A DNA stretch of 64,000 nt from Flavobacterium branchiarum. GTDB taxonomy: Bacteria > Bacteroidota > Bacteroidia > Flavobacteriales > Flavobacteriaceae. The stretch is taken from NCBI RefSeq assembly GCF_030409845.1, contig NZ_JAUFQQ010000003.1:1-64000 (forward strand), given 5' to 3'. Shown in pieces: positions 41,549 to 50,028 of the stretch (position 1 is its first letter; every line of letters starts with the position of its first letter). The notes below the pieces were generated by a model. The model ran no database searches, was not told the origin of the DNA, and saw only the letters and a list, made by a program, of their open reading frames with translations. The translations under genes were made by a program, and so were the position numbers.

Positions 41549-42328
41549 ATGACAGCAACAATAAATCATAACAATCAAAATTTCGAAATAGACTTATCAA
41601 AACCTATTGATATTTCGATTCCGTTAACGAATACAGATGATAATCCGATTGCATGGTATATTGAAAAACCTGTAATTGAGCCTGTTGTTTTTGGTGATTG
41701 GATAGGGAAGGTTTCTGAAGGGAAATCATCTACCAATTTTAATAATATTTTCTTTAATCCGCATGGGCATGGTACACACACCGAATGCTTAGGACATATT
41801 ACAAGGGAGTTTTATAGTATTAATCAATCGCTAAAGAAGTTTTTCTTTTTGGCAGAATTAGTTTCGGTTGAACCAGAAATTCAAGGAGAAGATTTGGTGA
41901 TTACTAAAGAGCAAATTGTTCAGGCATTAAATGCTTCGGCTTTGCTCAGTGATACAATTGAGGCTTTAATTATTAGAACGCTTCCAAATCAAGAATCAAA
42001 AAAAGCAACTAAATATTCAAATACGAATCCTCCTTATTTATCTGAGGATGCAGCGGTTTTCATTCGCGAAAGCGGGATTCAGCATTTATTAATTGATTTG
42101 CCAAGTGTAGATAAGGAACATGACGAAGGGAGGTTATTGGCACATAAAGCATTTTGGAATGTGAAAAATGTAGATAATCTAAATTCTGATGCACGACTTG
42201 AGGCTACAATAACGGAGATGATTTATGTAGCTGACGAAATAAAAGACGGAGGTTATATACTTAATATACAAATTGCTTCGTTTGAAAATGATGCTAGCCC
42301 GTCAAAACCTATTTTGTATAAGATATGA
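41549..42328 (+). CDS. Cyclase family protein (kynurenine formamidase-like)
   Basis: A 259-residue metal-dependent hydrolase. The signature FFNPHGHGTHTECLGHI corresponds to the HxGTHxDxxxH metal site of the cyclase/KynB family, and LIIRTLPNQES plus LLIDLPSVDKEHDEGR carry the other conserved segments. Substrate uncertain: formylkynurenine or another amide/lactone. First gene of an operon; the GNAT gene overlaps its stop by 4 bp. Confidence 0.88.
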   Translation: MTATINHNNQNFEIDLSKPIDISIPLTNTDDNPIAWYIEKPVIEPVVFGDWIGKVSEGKSSTNFNNIFFNPHGHGTHTECLGHITREFYSINQSLKKFFFLAELVSVEPEIQGEDLVITKEQIVQALNASALLSDTIEALIIRTLPNQESKKATKYSNTNPPYLSEDAAVFIRESGIQHLLIDLPSVDKEHDEGRLLAHKAFWNVKNVDNLNSDARLEATITEMIYVADEIKDGGYILNIQIASFENDASPSKPILYKI

Positions 42329-42726
42329 TTACAGTTTCCACCGATAAAAGTAAATTAGATGTTCCCTTTATTCAGCACTTTCTAAAAGATATTTATTGGG
42401 CAGTAGGTCGCACGATAGAAGAAGTTAAGATAACAATCGATAACTCATTTTGCTTTGGAATTTTTCTGGATGATAAACAAATTGGCTTTGCTCGTGTAAT
42501 TACTGATTATGTTGCTTTTGCTTATGTAATGGATGTTTTTATAACTGAAGAGCATCGAGGTAAAGGGTATTCGTCAATTCTAATTGAAAGAATGATAAAT
42601 GAACCAGAATTAAAAGACGTTAAAATATGGAGATTGGCAACAAGTGACGCTCATTCTTTATATAGCAAATTTGGCTTTACAGCATTAAAGACTCCTGAAA
42701 AAATGATGGAAAAAGTAAAAAAATGA
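42325..42726 (+). CDS. GNAT family N-acetyltransferase
   Basis: A 133-residue acyltransferase. The acetyl-CoA motif is VFITEEHRGKGYSSILIERM (motif A, R-x-x-G-x-G), followed by KIWRLATSDAHSLYSKFGFT, the motif B region. Short length and simple layout fit single-domain GNATs acting on small molecules. It is coupled by 4-bp overlaps to the cyclase gene before it and the DUF4260 gene after it. Confidence 0.93.
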   Translation: MITVSTDKSKLDVPFIQHFLKDIYWAVGRTIEEVKITIDNSFCFGIFLDDKQIGFARVITDYVAFAYVMDVFITEEHRGKGYSSILIERMINEPELKDVKIWRLATSDAHSLYSKFGFTALKTPEKMMEKVKK

Positions 42727-43073
42727 AAACAGTAATTAAACTAGAAGAGATTGGTTTGTTTGTTCTCGGAATATATTTATTTAGCCTGTTAGATTATCAC
42801 TGGTGGTGGTTTTTGGTATGGATATTAGTGCCTGATTTATCAATGATAGGATATGCTTTTAATGCGAAAATAGGAGCTTTTTTGTATAACATATTCCATC
42901 ATAGAGGAATTGCTATTATAGTTTATATATTAGGAAGCTATTTAAAAATAGAAGCCTTGCAACTTGTTGGAGTTATATTATTTTCTCATGCTTCAATGGA
43001 TCGTATTTTTGGTTATGGATTAAAGTATGAAGCGGGGTTTAAATACACGCATTTAGGTGAAATTGGTAAATAA
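42723..43073 (+). CDS. DUF4260 family membrane protein
   Basis: A 116-residue protein with 3-4 hydrophobic helices. The pattern WWWFLVWILVPDLSMIGYAF, NIFHHRGIA and SHASMDRIFGYGLKY with the final FKYTHLGEIG is characteristic of DUF4260. Function unknown. It overlaps the GNAT gene by 4 bp and precedes the MmcQ/YjbR gene by 8 bp. Confidence 0.88.
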   Translation: MKTVIKLEEIGLFVLGIYLFSLLDYHWWWFLVWILVPDLSMIGYAFNAKIGAFLYNIFHHRGIAIIVYILGSYLKIEALQLVGVILFSHASMDRIFGYGLKYEAGFKYTHLGEIGK

Positions 43074-43081
43074 GAAATGAT

Positions 43082-43453
43082 ATGAATTTAGAAACGTATT
43101 ATGAATATTGTCTTTCTAAAAAGGGAGCTACAGAACATTTTCCTTTTGATGAAGAAACTTTGGTGTTTAAAGTTGGAGGAAAAATATTTGCTTTGTCATC
43201 TTTGTCCCAATGGGAAAAGAATACTCCTGCAGTAAATTTGAAATGTGACCCAGAGCGTGCTCAGGAATTACGAGGTGAATATGATGATATCAAACCGGGT
43301 TTTCATATGAGCAAAGTACATTGGAATACGATTACTATGAACGGAGGTTTGCCTACTGCTTTTATAAAAGAACTTATTGATCATTCGTATGATTTGGTTT
43401 TCAAAAGTTTGACAAAGAAAATTCAGAACGAAATTATCGAATTAGAAATTTAG
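43082..43453 (+). CDS. MmcQ/YjbR family protein
   Basis: A 123-residue protein with the CyaY-like fold typical of the MmcQ/YjbR family. Typical segments are KKGATEHFPFDEETLVFKVG, VNLKCDPERAQELRGEYDD and PGFHMSKVHWNTITMNGG. DNA binding has been suggested for the family, but the role is unclear. Last gene of the cyclase operon as judged by spacing; the next gene starts 70 bp later. Confidence 0.92.
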   Translation: MNLETYYEYCLSKKGATEHFPFDEETLVFKVGGKIFALSSLSQWEKNTPAVNLKCDPERAQELRGEYDDIKPGFHMSKVHWNTITMNGGLPTAFIKELIDHSYDLVFKSLTKKIQNEIIELEI

Positions 43454-43523
43454 GCATTACATTTGTATCATAATACAAAAACTAGCAACTCAGTTACTTT
43501 GTAGCTTAGCAACTTATAAAAAC

Positions 43524-44225
43524 ATGAAAGAACAATTTAAAAAGTTTTTAAACGAAGAACAAGACCCAAAAGCGATCGAAAAAATCACTTCAAAACTTAA
43601 TGATTTATTGATGAGAGGTGAGGAGATTGGATATATTGCTGTTCAAAAAAAACCAGCAATTACTGTTTTTCCTGATAGTATTGTAGTAACAAACAAAAGA
43701 ATCATTGTATGTAAACCTAAAAACTTAGGTCTTTCAATGGATTTTACAGATTATACTTGGGATGAGATTGTTGGGACTTTTGTAAAAGAAAACATTCTTG
43801 GATCAGAATTTTCATTCTCTACCAAAACAGATATTCAGTTTAGTATAGATTATATTCCTAAAATTCAAGCTAGAAAAATTTTCACTTACGCAAAAGAACA
43901 ACTGGACATACTTAAAAATCCAATTCTTGTCCCTACTCCAGTTGCTGAAATTGTAGAGCCAGAGGTGGTTGAACCAATAGAAGAAGAGATTGAAGAAGTT
44001 GAAACGGAAGAAGTGATTAACTACGCTGAAATATTACCAGCGACAGTAATTCATAATGAACCAGTTCAAGAAACTCCATTTACTACAGAAGAAAGAAGAT
44101 TAAGTGATATGTCTCAAGATGAACTTTTTGAAAAATTACAGAATTACAAAAAGCTATTAGATAACGGATTGATTATGCAAGGTGAATATGATGCCTTCAA
44201 GAAAGAAATCTTAAGTTATATGTAG
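43524..44225 (+). CDS. PH-like domain protein with C-terminal SHOCT-like motif
   Basis: A 233-residue cytoplasmic protein. Residues about 30-130 form a bacterial pleckstrin-like domain (VFPDSIVVTNKRIIVCKP, followed by DYTWDEIVGTFVKENILGS). The middle is acidic (VEPEVVEPIEEEIEEVETEE), and the C-terminus has the short SHOCT-like helix pair LQNYKKLLDNGLIMQGEYDA with FKKEILS. Such proteins are thought to be oligomerising scaffold modules; no specific role is known. Confidence 0.82.
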   Translation: MKEQFKKFLNEEQDPKAIEKITSKLNDLLMRGEEIGYIAVQKKPAITVFPDSIVVTNKRIIVCKPKNLGLSMDFTDYTWDEIVGTFVKENILGSEFSFSTKTDIQFSIDYIPKIQARKIFTYAKEQLDILKNPILVPTPVAEIVEPEVVEPIEEEIEEVETEEVINYAEILPATVIHNEPVQETPFTTEERRLSDMSQDELFEKLQNYKKLLDNGLIMQGEYDAFKKEILSYM

Positions 44226-44257
44226 TTTTTAATCGCAAAGTGCGCAAAGTTTATAAA

Positions 44258-44288
44258 AAAAACCAACATGATGAATGTTGGTTTTTTT
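44258..44288 (+). terminator. Terminator after the PH-like gene
   Basis: Stem AACCAACAT / ATGTTGGTT with loop GATGA, preceded by A run and followed by seven T. Confidence 0.85.
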
Positions 44289-44329
44289 ATGTTTTCTTGT
44301 TTAAGCCTTAGCATACTTAGTGTTTAAAT

Positions 44330-44605
44330 TTATAGAATTACAATTTAGTCTCAAGTTTGCTTGCAAAACGGTGGGCTTGTAATCTTTAAAAACTTTTAAC
44401 CGCAAGGGACGCAAGGATTTTCGCAATGTTCGCAAAGTAAAAAATACAGCTTTACACAAAGCTTAGCGAACTTTGCGGTCAAATAAATATAAATCTTTGC
44501 GAACCTTGCGATTAAAAATTTAGGGTTGAGTTTATAGACTTACAATGTCGCTTTCTGTTTTTTACAAAGCGGTGGGCTTGCAATCTTTAAAAACTTAGCA
44601 GTTGA
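44330..44605. repeat. CGCAAAG-type repeats and copies of the DUF4407 3' end
   Basis: Between 44395 and 44520 is one degenerate unit of the CGCAAAG repeat family (ACCGCAAGGGACGCAAGG, AACTTTGCGGTCAAATAAAT). It is flanked by partial copies of the 3' end of the DUF4407 gene: GCAAAACGGTGGGCTTGTAA at about 44362 and CAAAGCGGTGGGCTTGCAAT near 44565, each followed by CTTTAAAAAC. The genuine gene end with AAACGGTGGGCTTGTAA is at 44644. No gene is seen in this gap (44226-44615). Confidence 0.75.
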
Positions 44606-44615
44606 ATTTATAGAC

Positions 44616-45716
44616 TTACAATGTTGCTTTCTGTTTCTCTACAAAACGGTGGGCTTGTAACTCTAGTAATTCTTTTGCTTTCTGTCGCTGTAAGTTGTAG
44701 ATGTCTTTATCTTCGGCAATATCGGCATAAACTTTATCATGCATTGCTGCACTAGTTTTTACTAGTAAACTACGTTGGTATTTGTTTTGTTCTAATGTAG
44801 CTTTTAATGCTGTTTCAAGTTCTTCTTGCTTAAAATCATATTCTCCTCTTGGAGCTAATAATTTGGCAATAATCGGCGATGTTTCGATTGCTAGAAACAG
44901 TAGCATAATAAAGAAAGAAGGAATCCAAGGTAATTTGTTCAATGCATTTATTCGAGCCATTAAACCATCAAATCCGTCGATAATAGGTTGTGTTTCGGAT
45001 ACTTTTTTGTCTACATCAGCTTGGAGTACTTTTGCTGCTTTTTCTTTTTCGGCTATTTTAGCCTCATTTTCGGTTTTTAAAGTTGCAAATTCCTTTAAAG
45101 CAGCATCGTGTTTGTCCCTTTTCTCTTTATAAACAGGCCCTTTTCCTAGTTTTTTTGTACCTGTTGTTCCTTCAGCTTCTGTAATGTACGTGGAGTATAG
45201 TGCATTTACTTCTTTTTCTTTATTAAGGATGTCTGATTTTAAACCGGCAATTTCGGCTTTGTTTTTATCTAAATCAGATTTATAGTAATTACCAACTTCC
45301 TTTTTATTGGCAAGAGCCATTGCATTTTTCTCTTTTAATAAAACAGTGTTGATTTCTTTTTCGAATATTTTAATCTCTAGTGGTTTCGAAATTACTATTG
45401 CGATAATAACTGCAAGAATAATTCGTGGTGTTGCTTGAAGAAATTCATCCCAAGCACGGTCTCTTTTTTTAATTGTAGATACAATAAAACGGTCAAGATT
45501 AAAAATAAGTAAACTCCAAACAAATCCGAATAGCATCGCTGGATATATGGAGTCAAAAACAGTAAATAGAGCATATGCACTTGCGATAAATGCCATAACT
45601 GCGGTGAAGAAAACAGTAGCACCAATACCAACGTATTTGGTTTGTTCGCCTGCGGAACAGTCCTCAAGGAGGTCTTTGTCGGCCCCTGAACAAAGGATAA
45701 AAAATTGTTTTAACAT
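44616..45716 (-). CDS. DUF4407 domain membrane protein
   Basis: A 366-residue membrane protein. Two hydrophobic segments lie near residues 32-75 (VFFTAVMAFIASAYALF, AMLFGFVWSLLIFNLDRF) and one at about 95-112, followed by a long charged coiled coil with EKEINTVLLKEKNAMALANK and a further membrane helix near residue 265 (WIPSFFIMLLFLAIETSPII). The FNLDRF and ETSPI motifs are typical of DUF4407. Function unknown. A good minus-strand promoter lies just upstream. Its 3' end is repeated twice downstream. Confidence 0.88.
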   Translation of the reverse strand: MLKQFFILCSGADKDLLEDCSAGEQTKYVGIGATVFFTAVMAFIASAYALFTVFDSIYPAMLFGFVWSLLIFNLDRFIVSTIKKRDRAWDEFLQATPRIILAVIIAIVISKPLEIKIFEKEINTVLLKEKNAMALANKKEVGNYYKSDLDKNKAEIAGLKSDILNKEKEVNALYSTYITEAEGTTGTKKLGKGPVYKEKRDKHDAALKEFATLKTENEAKIAEKEKAAKVLQADVDKKVSETQPIIDGFDGLMARINALNKLPWIPSFFIMLLFLAIETSPIIAKLLAPRGEYDFKQEELETALKATLEQNKYQRSLLVKTSAAMHDKVYADIAEDKDIYNLQRQKAKELLELQAHRFVEKQKATL

Positions 45717-45745
45717 GATTGATAATTTTTGATTGATTGATAAGG

Positions 45746-45774
45746 CAAATTTAACGCCAAAAAATTAATATCAA
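45746..45774 (-). promoter_or_regulatory. Promoter of the DUF4407 gene
   Basis: On the minus strand TTG (45774-45772) and TAAATTTG (45753-45746) are 18 bp apart, matching the Bacteroidetes consensus; the ATG is 29 bp downstream. The rest of the 298-bp gap up to 46015 should hold the TonB-receptor promoter, but no clear pair is visible there. Confidence 0.6.
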
Positions 45775-46015
45775 GGTAAATAGTTGATATGTTTTTGGTT
45801 AGGTTGTTGTTTTGTGGTTTTTTGCAACTCTTTTATATGTTTTTTAAATAGTAGTAATGTTAATTTTGTTCAATCTTTTTAAGGGTTGGTGTTATTTTAA
45901 AGTAAAAATAAGGGGCTTAAAAAGCAGAAGCATAACGATATGTTAAATTTTTTGAATGGCAGAGTTAACTTTCAAAAACTAGTTTAGCACCGTAGTAAAA
46001 CAACTTAAAACCAAG

Positions 46016-48823
46016 ATGAAAAAAAATTATTTAGTATTAGTTCTATTTTTAATAACCTTAGTTGGTTATGCCCAAAAAGGAATTGTTTCTGGAAAAGTGT
46101 TAGATGCAGATGATAAATTGCCTTTGCCAGGAGCAATGATTGAAATTGTTGGTCAGAATAAGTATACTGTTTCTGATTACAACGGAAGATATGAATTACT
46201 TAATGTAATGTCAGGATCTTATCAAGTTAGAGTTAAGTACATGGGATATACTGAGAATATCCAAGATGTAGTTATTGCAGATGGTAAAAATGCAGTAGTT
46301 GATTTTGCACTTAAATCGTCTGGTACAGAATTAAATGAAGTTGTAGTTGGTGATATCTTAAAAGGACAAGCAAAAGCGTTAAACCAACAAAAGACGAATA
46401 AGAATATCGGAAATGTTATATCGGCGGATCAAATGGGACGTTTCCCAGATGCAAATGTTGGAGATGCTTTAAAACGAGTACCTGGAATTACCATGCAGAA
46501 TGACCAAGGAGAAGCCAGAAATATAATTATTAGAGGTTTGGCTCCGTCATTAAATTCCGTGACTTTAAATGGAGATCGTATTCCATCTGCCGAAGGTGAC
46601 AATAGAAATGTCCAAATGGATCTTATTCCATCAGACATGATCTCGACAATTGAAGTAAATAAAACGCTTACTCCAGATATGGATGCTGATGCTATTGGAG
46701 GTTCAGTAAATTTGATTACCAGAGCTACTCCCAATGGCGAAAGAATCTCTGCAACAGTTGCGGGAGGTTATGCACCAATTCGTGATAAAGCTATTTATAC
46801 AGCAGGATTAGTATATGGTAACCGTTTTCTAGATGGCAAGTTAGGTGCAGTAGTAAGTGGTTCTTATAATAATGTAGATTACGGTTCTGATAATATGGAA
46901 GCCGTATGGACGAAAGACAAATTTGGTAACGAATATTTAAGCAAATCCGAAATTAGAAAATATGATGTGCAACGCATTCGTAGAAGTGGAGCTGTTGCCT
47001 TGGATTATAAATTTGATGACAACAATACCATTTTTGCTAATGCAATTTACAATTGGAGAGATGATAGAGAAAATCGCTATAGAACTACTTATGATGATAT
47101 AAAGCCTATTTACAATGGTGAACAAATATCAAGTTTTACCGGAAGAGTAAAGCGTCAGTCAAAAGGAGGAGTTGATGATAATCGTAATAAAAGCAGAAGA
47201 TTGGAAGATCAACGAGTGCAAAATTATGCATTGCGTGGGGAGCATTTAATAAATTCTAATTTAGATTTAGATTGGTCTGCAAATTATTCGTCTGCAAGAG
47301 AATATCGCCCACAAGAGCGTTACATTGAATACCGTCAGAAAGGATTGAATACTACTCAGGATTTGTCGGATATGGAGTTTCCTTTGGTTACAACAACAGG
47401 AGAAGCTTTAGATAAATTTAAATTTGATTCGGCTACCGAAAATACTAATGAAACGAAAGAAAGTGAATTTGGTGCTAAAGTAAATATTCGATTCCCTTTT
47501 ACAATTATCCCTTCAGAAAAAGGAAGATTAAGAACAGGACTTAGATTAAGAATGAAAGATAAATCAAGAGATAATGTTTTTTACTCTTATGAGCCATTAA
47601 GTGGAATGGGAACTCTAGCGGATGTTGGAACAAGCTATTATGATGGAGCCGATTTTAACGTGGGTAGCAAGTATGTACCAGGTACGTTTGTTTCCAGCTC
47701 TTATTTAGGAGGTTTAGATTTAAATAATCCTGCTTTATTTAATAAAGAATTAAATCCTGCTGAATTTTTGACTGTAAATTATAAAGCCAAAGAGAATATT
47801 TATGCTGCTTACGTAAGATGGGATCAGGACTTTAATGATAAGTTATCTATGATTTTAGGTTTTCGTGTAGAGAATACGCATATTGATTATACTGGGAATC
47901 GTGTTTTGGATGAAGAAGCATTAGAAGGACAGATCAATACAACCAATTCATATACCAATGTAATGCCTGGAGTTTCGTTTAAGTATAATGCAACTAAAGA
48001 CTTAGTGTTAAGAGCTGCTGTAACAACTGCATTGGCAAGACCTGATTATTATGCATTGGCTCCCTACATTAATAATATTGCTACGGATTCTCAAATCTTA
48101 GCGGGAAATCCAGATCTTAAAGCGACTTATTCTTATAATTATGATTTCATGGCCGAGAATTATTTTAAATCAGTTGGATTGATTTCTGGAGGATTTTTCT
48201 ATAAAAACTTAAATGATTTTATTTATACTTATAGTGATAATCAATATACGACAGCAAAATTCGCGGCAGATTTTCCTAACCAACAAAATCCAATTCCAAC
48301 AGCTGATAATTGGACGCTTATTCAACAAAGAAATGGTGATAATGTTGATGTTTTTGGTTTTGAAGTAGCCTTTCAGCGTCAATTGGATTTCTTTACAAGC
48401 CCGTTCTTAAAAGGATTTGGAATTTATCTAAACTATACATACACAAAATCTACAGCAAAAGGAATCGCTGATGCAGAAGGAAACGAAAGACGTAATATTA
48501 GTCTTCCAGGAACTGCGCCACATATGTTTAATGGTTCATTATCATGGGAGAATAAACGTTTTTCGGCAAGAGTTTCTACTAACTTTACTTCAGATTATTT
48601 AGATGAATTAGGGTCAAATGATTACAATGATAGTTATTATGATAAGCAATTTTTTGTAGATGCTAATGCTTCATTTAAAATCACACCAAAGATTCGCGTT
48701 TTTGCAGAAGCAAATAACTTAACGAACCAGCCATTACGCTATTACCAAGGCGTAAAATCACATACTAAGCAGGTTGAATATTACCAAGCGCGTTACAATT
48801 TTGGATTGAAATTTGATTTTTAA
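46016..48823 (+). CDS. TonB-dependent receptor (phytate/organophosphate uptake candidate)
   Basis: A 935-residue outer membrane receptor. Signal peptide (LVLVLFLITLVGYAQ), then a carboxypeptidase-like beta-sandwich (GIVSGKVLDADDKLPLPGAM, about residues 22-105), plug domain (NVISADQMGRFPDANVGDAL, LNSVTLNGDRIPS) and a 22-strand barrel ending in YNFGLKFDF with a terminal Phe. A beta-propeller phytase gene follows 75 bp later, which suggests import of phytate or its products. A hairpin with T run between the two genes may make the receptor the more abundant product. Confidence 0.9.
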   Translation: MKKNYLVLVLFLITLVGYAQKGIVSGKVLDADDKLPLPGAMIEIVGQNKYTVSDYNGRYELLNVMSGSYQVRVKYMGYTENIQDVVIADGKNAVVDFALKSSGTELNEVVVGDILKGQAKALNQQKTNKNIGNVISADQMGRFPDANVGDALKRVPGITMQNDQGEARNIIIRGLAPSLNSVTLNGDRIPSAEGDNRNVQMDLIPSDMISTIEVNKTLTPDMDADAIGGSVNLITRATPNGERISATVAGGYAPIRDKAIYTAGLVYGNRFLDGKLGAVVSGSYNNVDYGSDNMEAVWTKDKFGNEYLSKSEIRKYDVQRIRRSGAVALDYKFDDNNTIFANAIYNWRDDRENRYRTTYDDIKPIYNGEQISSFTGRVKRQSKGGVDDNRNKSRRLEDQRVQNYALRGEHLINSNLDLDWSANYSSAREYRPQERYIEYRQKGLNTTQDLSDMEFPLVTTTGEALDKFKFDSATENTNETKESEFGAKVNIRFPFTIIPSEKGRLRTGLRLRMKDKSRDNVFYSYEPLSGMGTLADVGTSYYDGADFNVGSKYVPGTFVSSSYLGGLDLNNPALFNKELNPAEFLTVNYKAKENIYAAYVRWDQDFNDKLSMILGFRVENTHIDYTGNRVLDEEALEGQINTTNSYTNVMPGVSFKYNATKDLVLRAAVTTALARPDYYALAPYINNIATDSQILAGNPDLKATYSYNYDFMAENYFKSVGLISGGFFYKNLNDFIYTYSDNQYTTAKFAADFPNQQNPIPTADNWTLIQQRNGDNVDVFGFEVAFQRQLDFFTSPFLKGFGIYLNYTYTKSTAKGIADAEGNERRNISLPGTAPHMFNGSLSWENKRFSARVSTNFTSDYLDELGSNDYNDSYYDKQFFVDANASFKITPKIRVFAEANNLTNQPLRYYQGVKSHTKQVEYYQARYNFGLKFDF

Positions 48824-48850
48824 TATATAATTACAATGAATTTAGTGATG

Positions 48851-48886
48851 ATTGACAGGGATAATTCATTCCTGTCAATTTTTTTA
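48851..48886 (+). terminator. Intercistronic terminator/attenuator before the phytase gene
   Basis: Perfect 9-bp stem ATTGACAGG / CCTGTCAAT with an 11-nt loop and a T7 run. It lies 27 bp after the receptor stop and 13 bp before the phytase ATG. It excludes the alternative upstream start at 48836. Confidence 0.7.
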
Positions 48887-48898
48887 AACAACAATAAC

Positions 48899-49954
48899 AT
48901 GAAAAATAAATTTATACTACTCCTAGCGAGTGCTTTTTTGATTTCTTGCGGAAGCAAGTTAGCTCCTGTTCGTAAAGATGCCTTAAAACCAATAGTTGTT
49001 ACGCAACCACTTCCGCATGATACTGACGATCCATCAATTTGGATTCATCCTACAGATCCATCAAAAAGTATTATTGTAGGGACAGATAAAGATACCGATG
49101 GTGCTTTGTATGCTTTTGATTTAAACGGTAAAATCTTGGTGAAATCGGAAACCTTAAAAAGACCAAACAATGTTGATATTGCTTATGGCTTACTTGTTAA
49201 TGGAAAAAAAGTAGATGTAGCGGTTACAACAGAAAGAGAGAGTAATAAAATAAGAGTTTTTAGCTTACCTGATTTAAAACCTATAGATAATGGAGGGATT
49301 TCTGTTTTTGACGGGGAGTTACTACGTGATCCAATGGGAATTGCATTGTACACGCGCCCTAGTGATCATGCAATATTTGCAATAGTAGGAAGAAAATCAG
49401 GACCTTCGGGGAGCTATTTGTGGCAATATGAGCTGTCTGATATAGGAAACGGAATTGTTGGAGCTAAAGTGGTTCGTAAATTCGGTTCTTATAGTGGTAA
49501 AAAAGAAATAGAAGCTATTGCTGTAGATAATGAATTAGGCGTGGTTTATTACTGCGACGAACAATTTGGAATCAGAAAATATGTAGCTGATCCTGCAAGT
49601 AATCAAAGTAATGTGGAGCTTGCTATTTTTGGTAAAGGAGATTTTAAAGCGGATAATGAAGGGATTGCTATTTATAAAAAAACGGCAACAACAGGATATA
49701 TATTAGTTTCTAACCAACAAGCAAATACGTTTATGGTTTATCCGCGTGAGGGTGCTAATGGTGATTTAAACAGTTATCCTTTACTTGCAGAAATTCCAAC
49801 CTCGACAATTGAATGTGATGGTGCCGATGTGACGAATGTAAATTTAGGAGGTGCTTTTAAAGACGGACTTTTTGTAGCAATGAGCAACGGTATGACTTTT
49901 CATTATTACAGTTGGGATGCTATTCAGAAATTGATAGATAAGGATAAAAAGTAG
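48899..49954 (+). CDS. Beta-propeller 3-phytase, lipoprotein
   Basis: A 351-residue phytase that releases phosphate from inositol hexakisphosphate. The propeller signature DTDDPSIWIHPTDPSKS follows the signal, and metal-site stretches IEAIAVDNELGVVYYCDEQ and KADNEGIAIYK recur, as in Bacillus PhyC. The N-terminus has a lipobox LISC (Cys17), so it is a surface or periplasmic lipoprotein. The ATG at 48899 is used because the longer frame from 48836 passes through a terminator hairpin. Partner of the TonB receptor before it. Confidence 0.9.
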   Translation: MKNKFILLLASAFLISCGSKLAPVRKDALKPIVVTQPLPHDTDDPSIWIHPTDPSKSIIVGTDKDTDGALYAFDLNGKILVKSETLKRPNNVDIAYGLLVNGKKVDVAVTTERESNKIRVFSLPDLKPIDNGGISVFDGELLRDPMGIALYTRPSDHAIFAIVGRKSGPSGSYLWQYELSDIGNGIVGAKVVRKFGSYSGKKEIEAIAVDNELGVVYYCDEQFGIRKYVADPASNQSNVELAIFGKGDFKADNEGIAIYKKTATTGYILVSNQQANTFMVYPREGANGDLNSYPLLAEIPTSTIECDGADVTNVNLGGAFKDGLFVAMSNGMTFHYYSWDAIQKLIDKDKK

Positions 49955-49969
49955 TTTCTAGCATAAACA

Positions 49970-49999
49970 AAAAGAGCTGTTCATTTGAACAGCTCTTTT
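49970..49999. terminator. Bidirectional terminator between phytase and pckA
   Basis: AAAAGAGCTGTTCA / TGAACAGCTCTTTT, a 14-bp perfect stem; A run on one side and T run on the other serve both convergent genes. Confidence 0.88.
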
Positions 50000-50028
50000 A
50001 TTTTTGAATTAGTAAGTAAACTCTTTTA

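Noticed and set aside
48836..48898. Upstream ATG for the phytase gene
   Set aside because: The extension is translated from an intrinsic terminator hairpin and would bury the lipoprotein signal.
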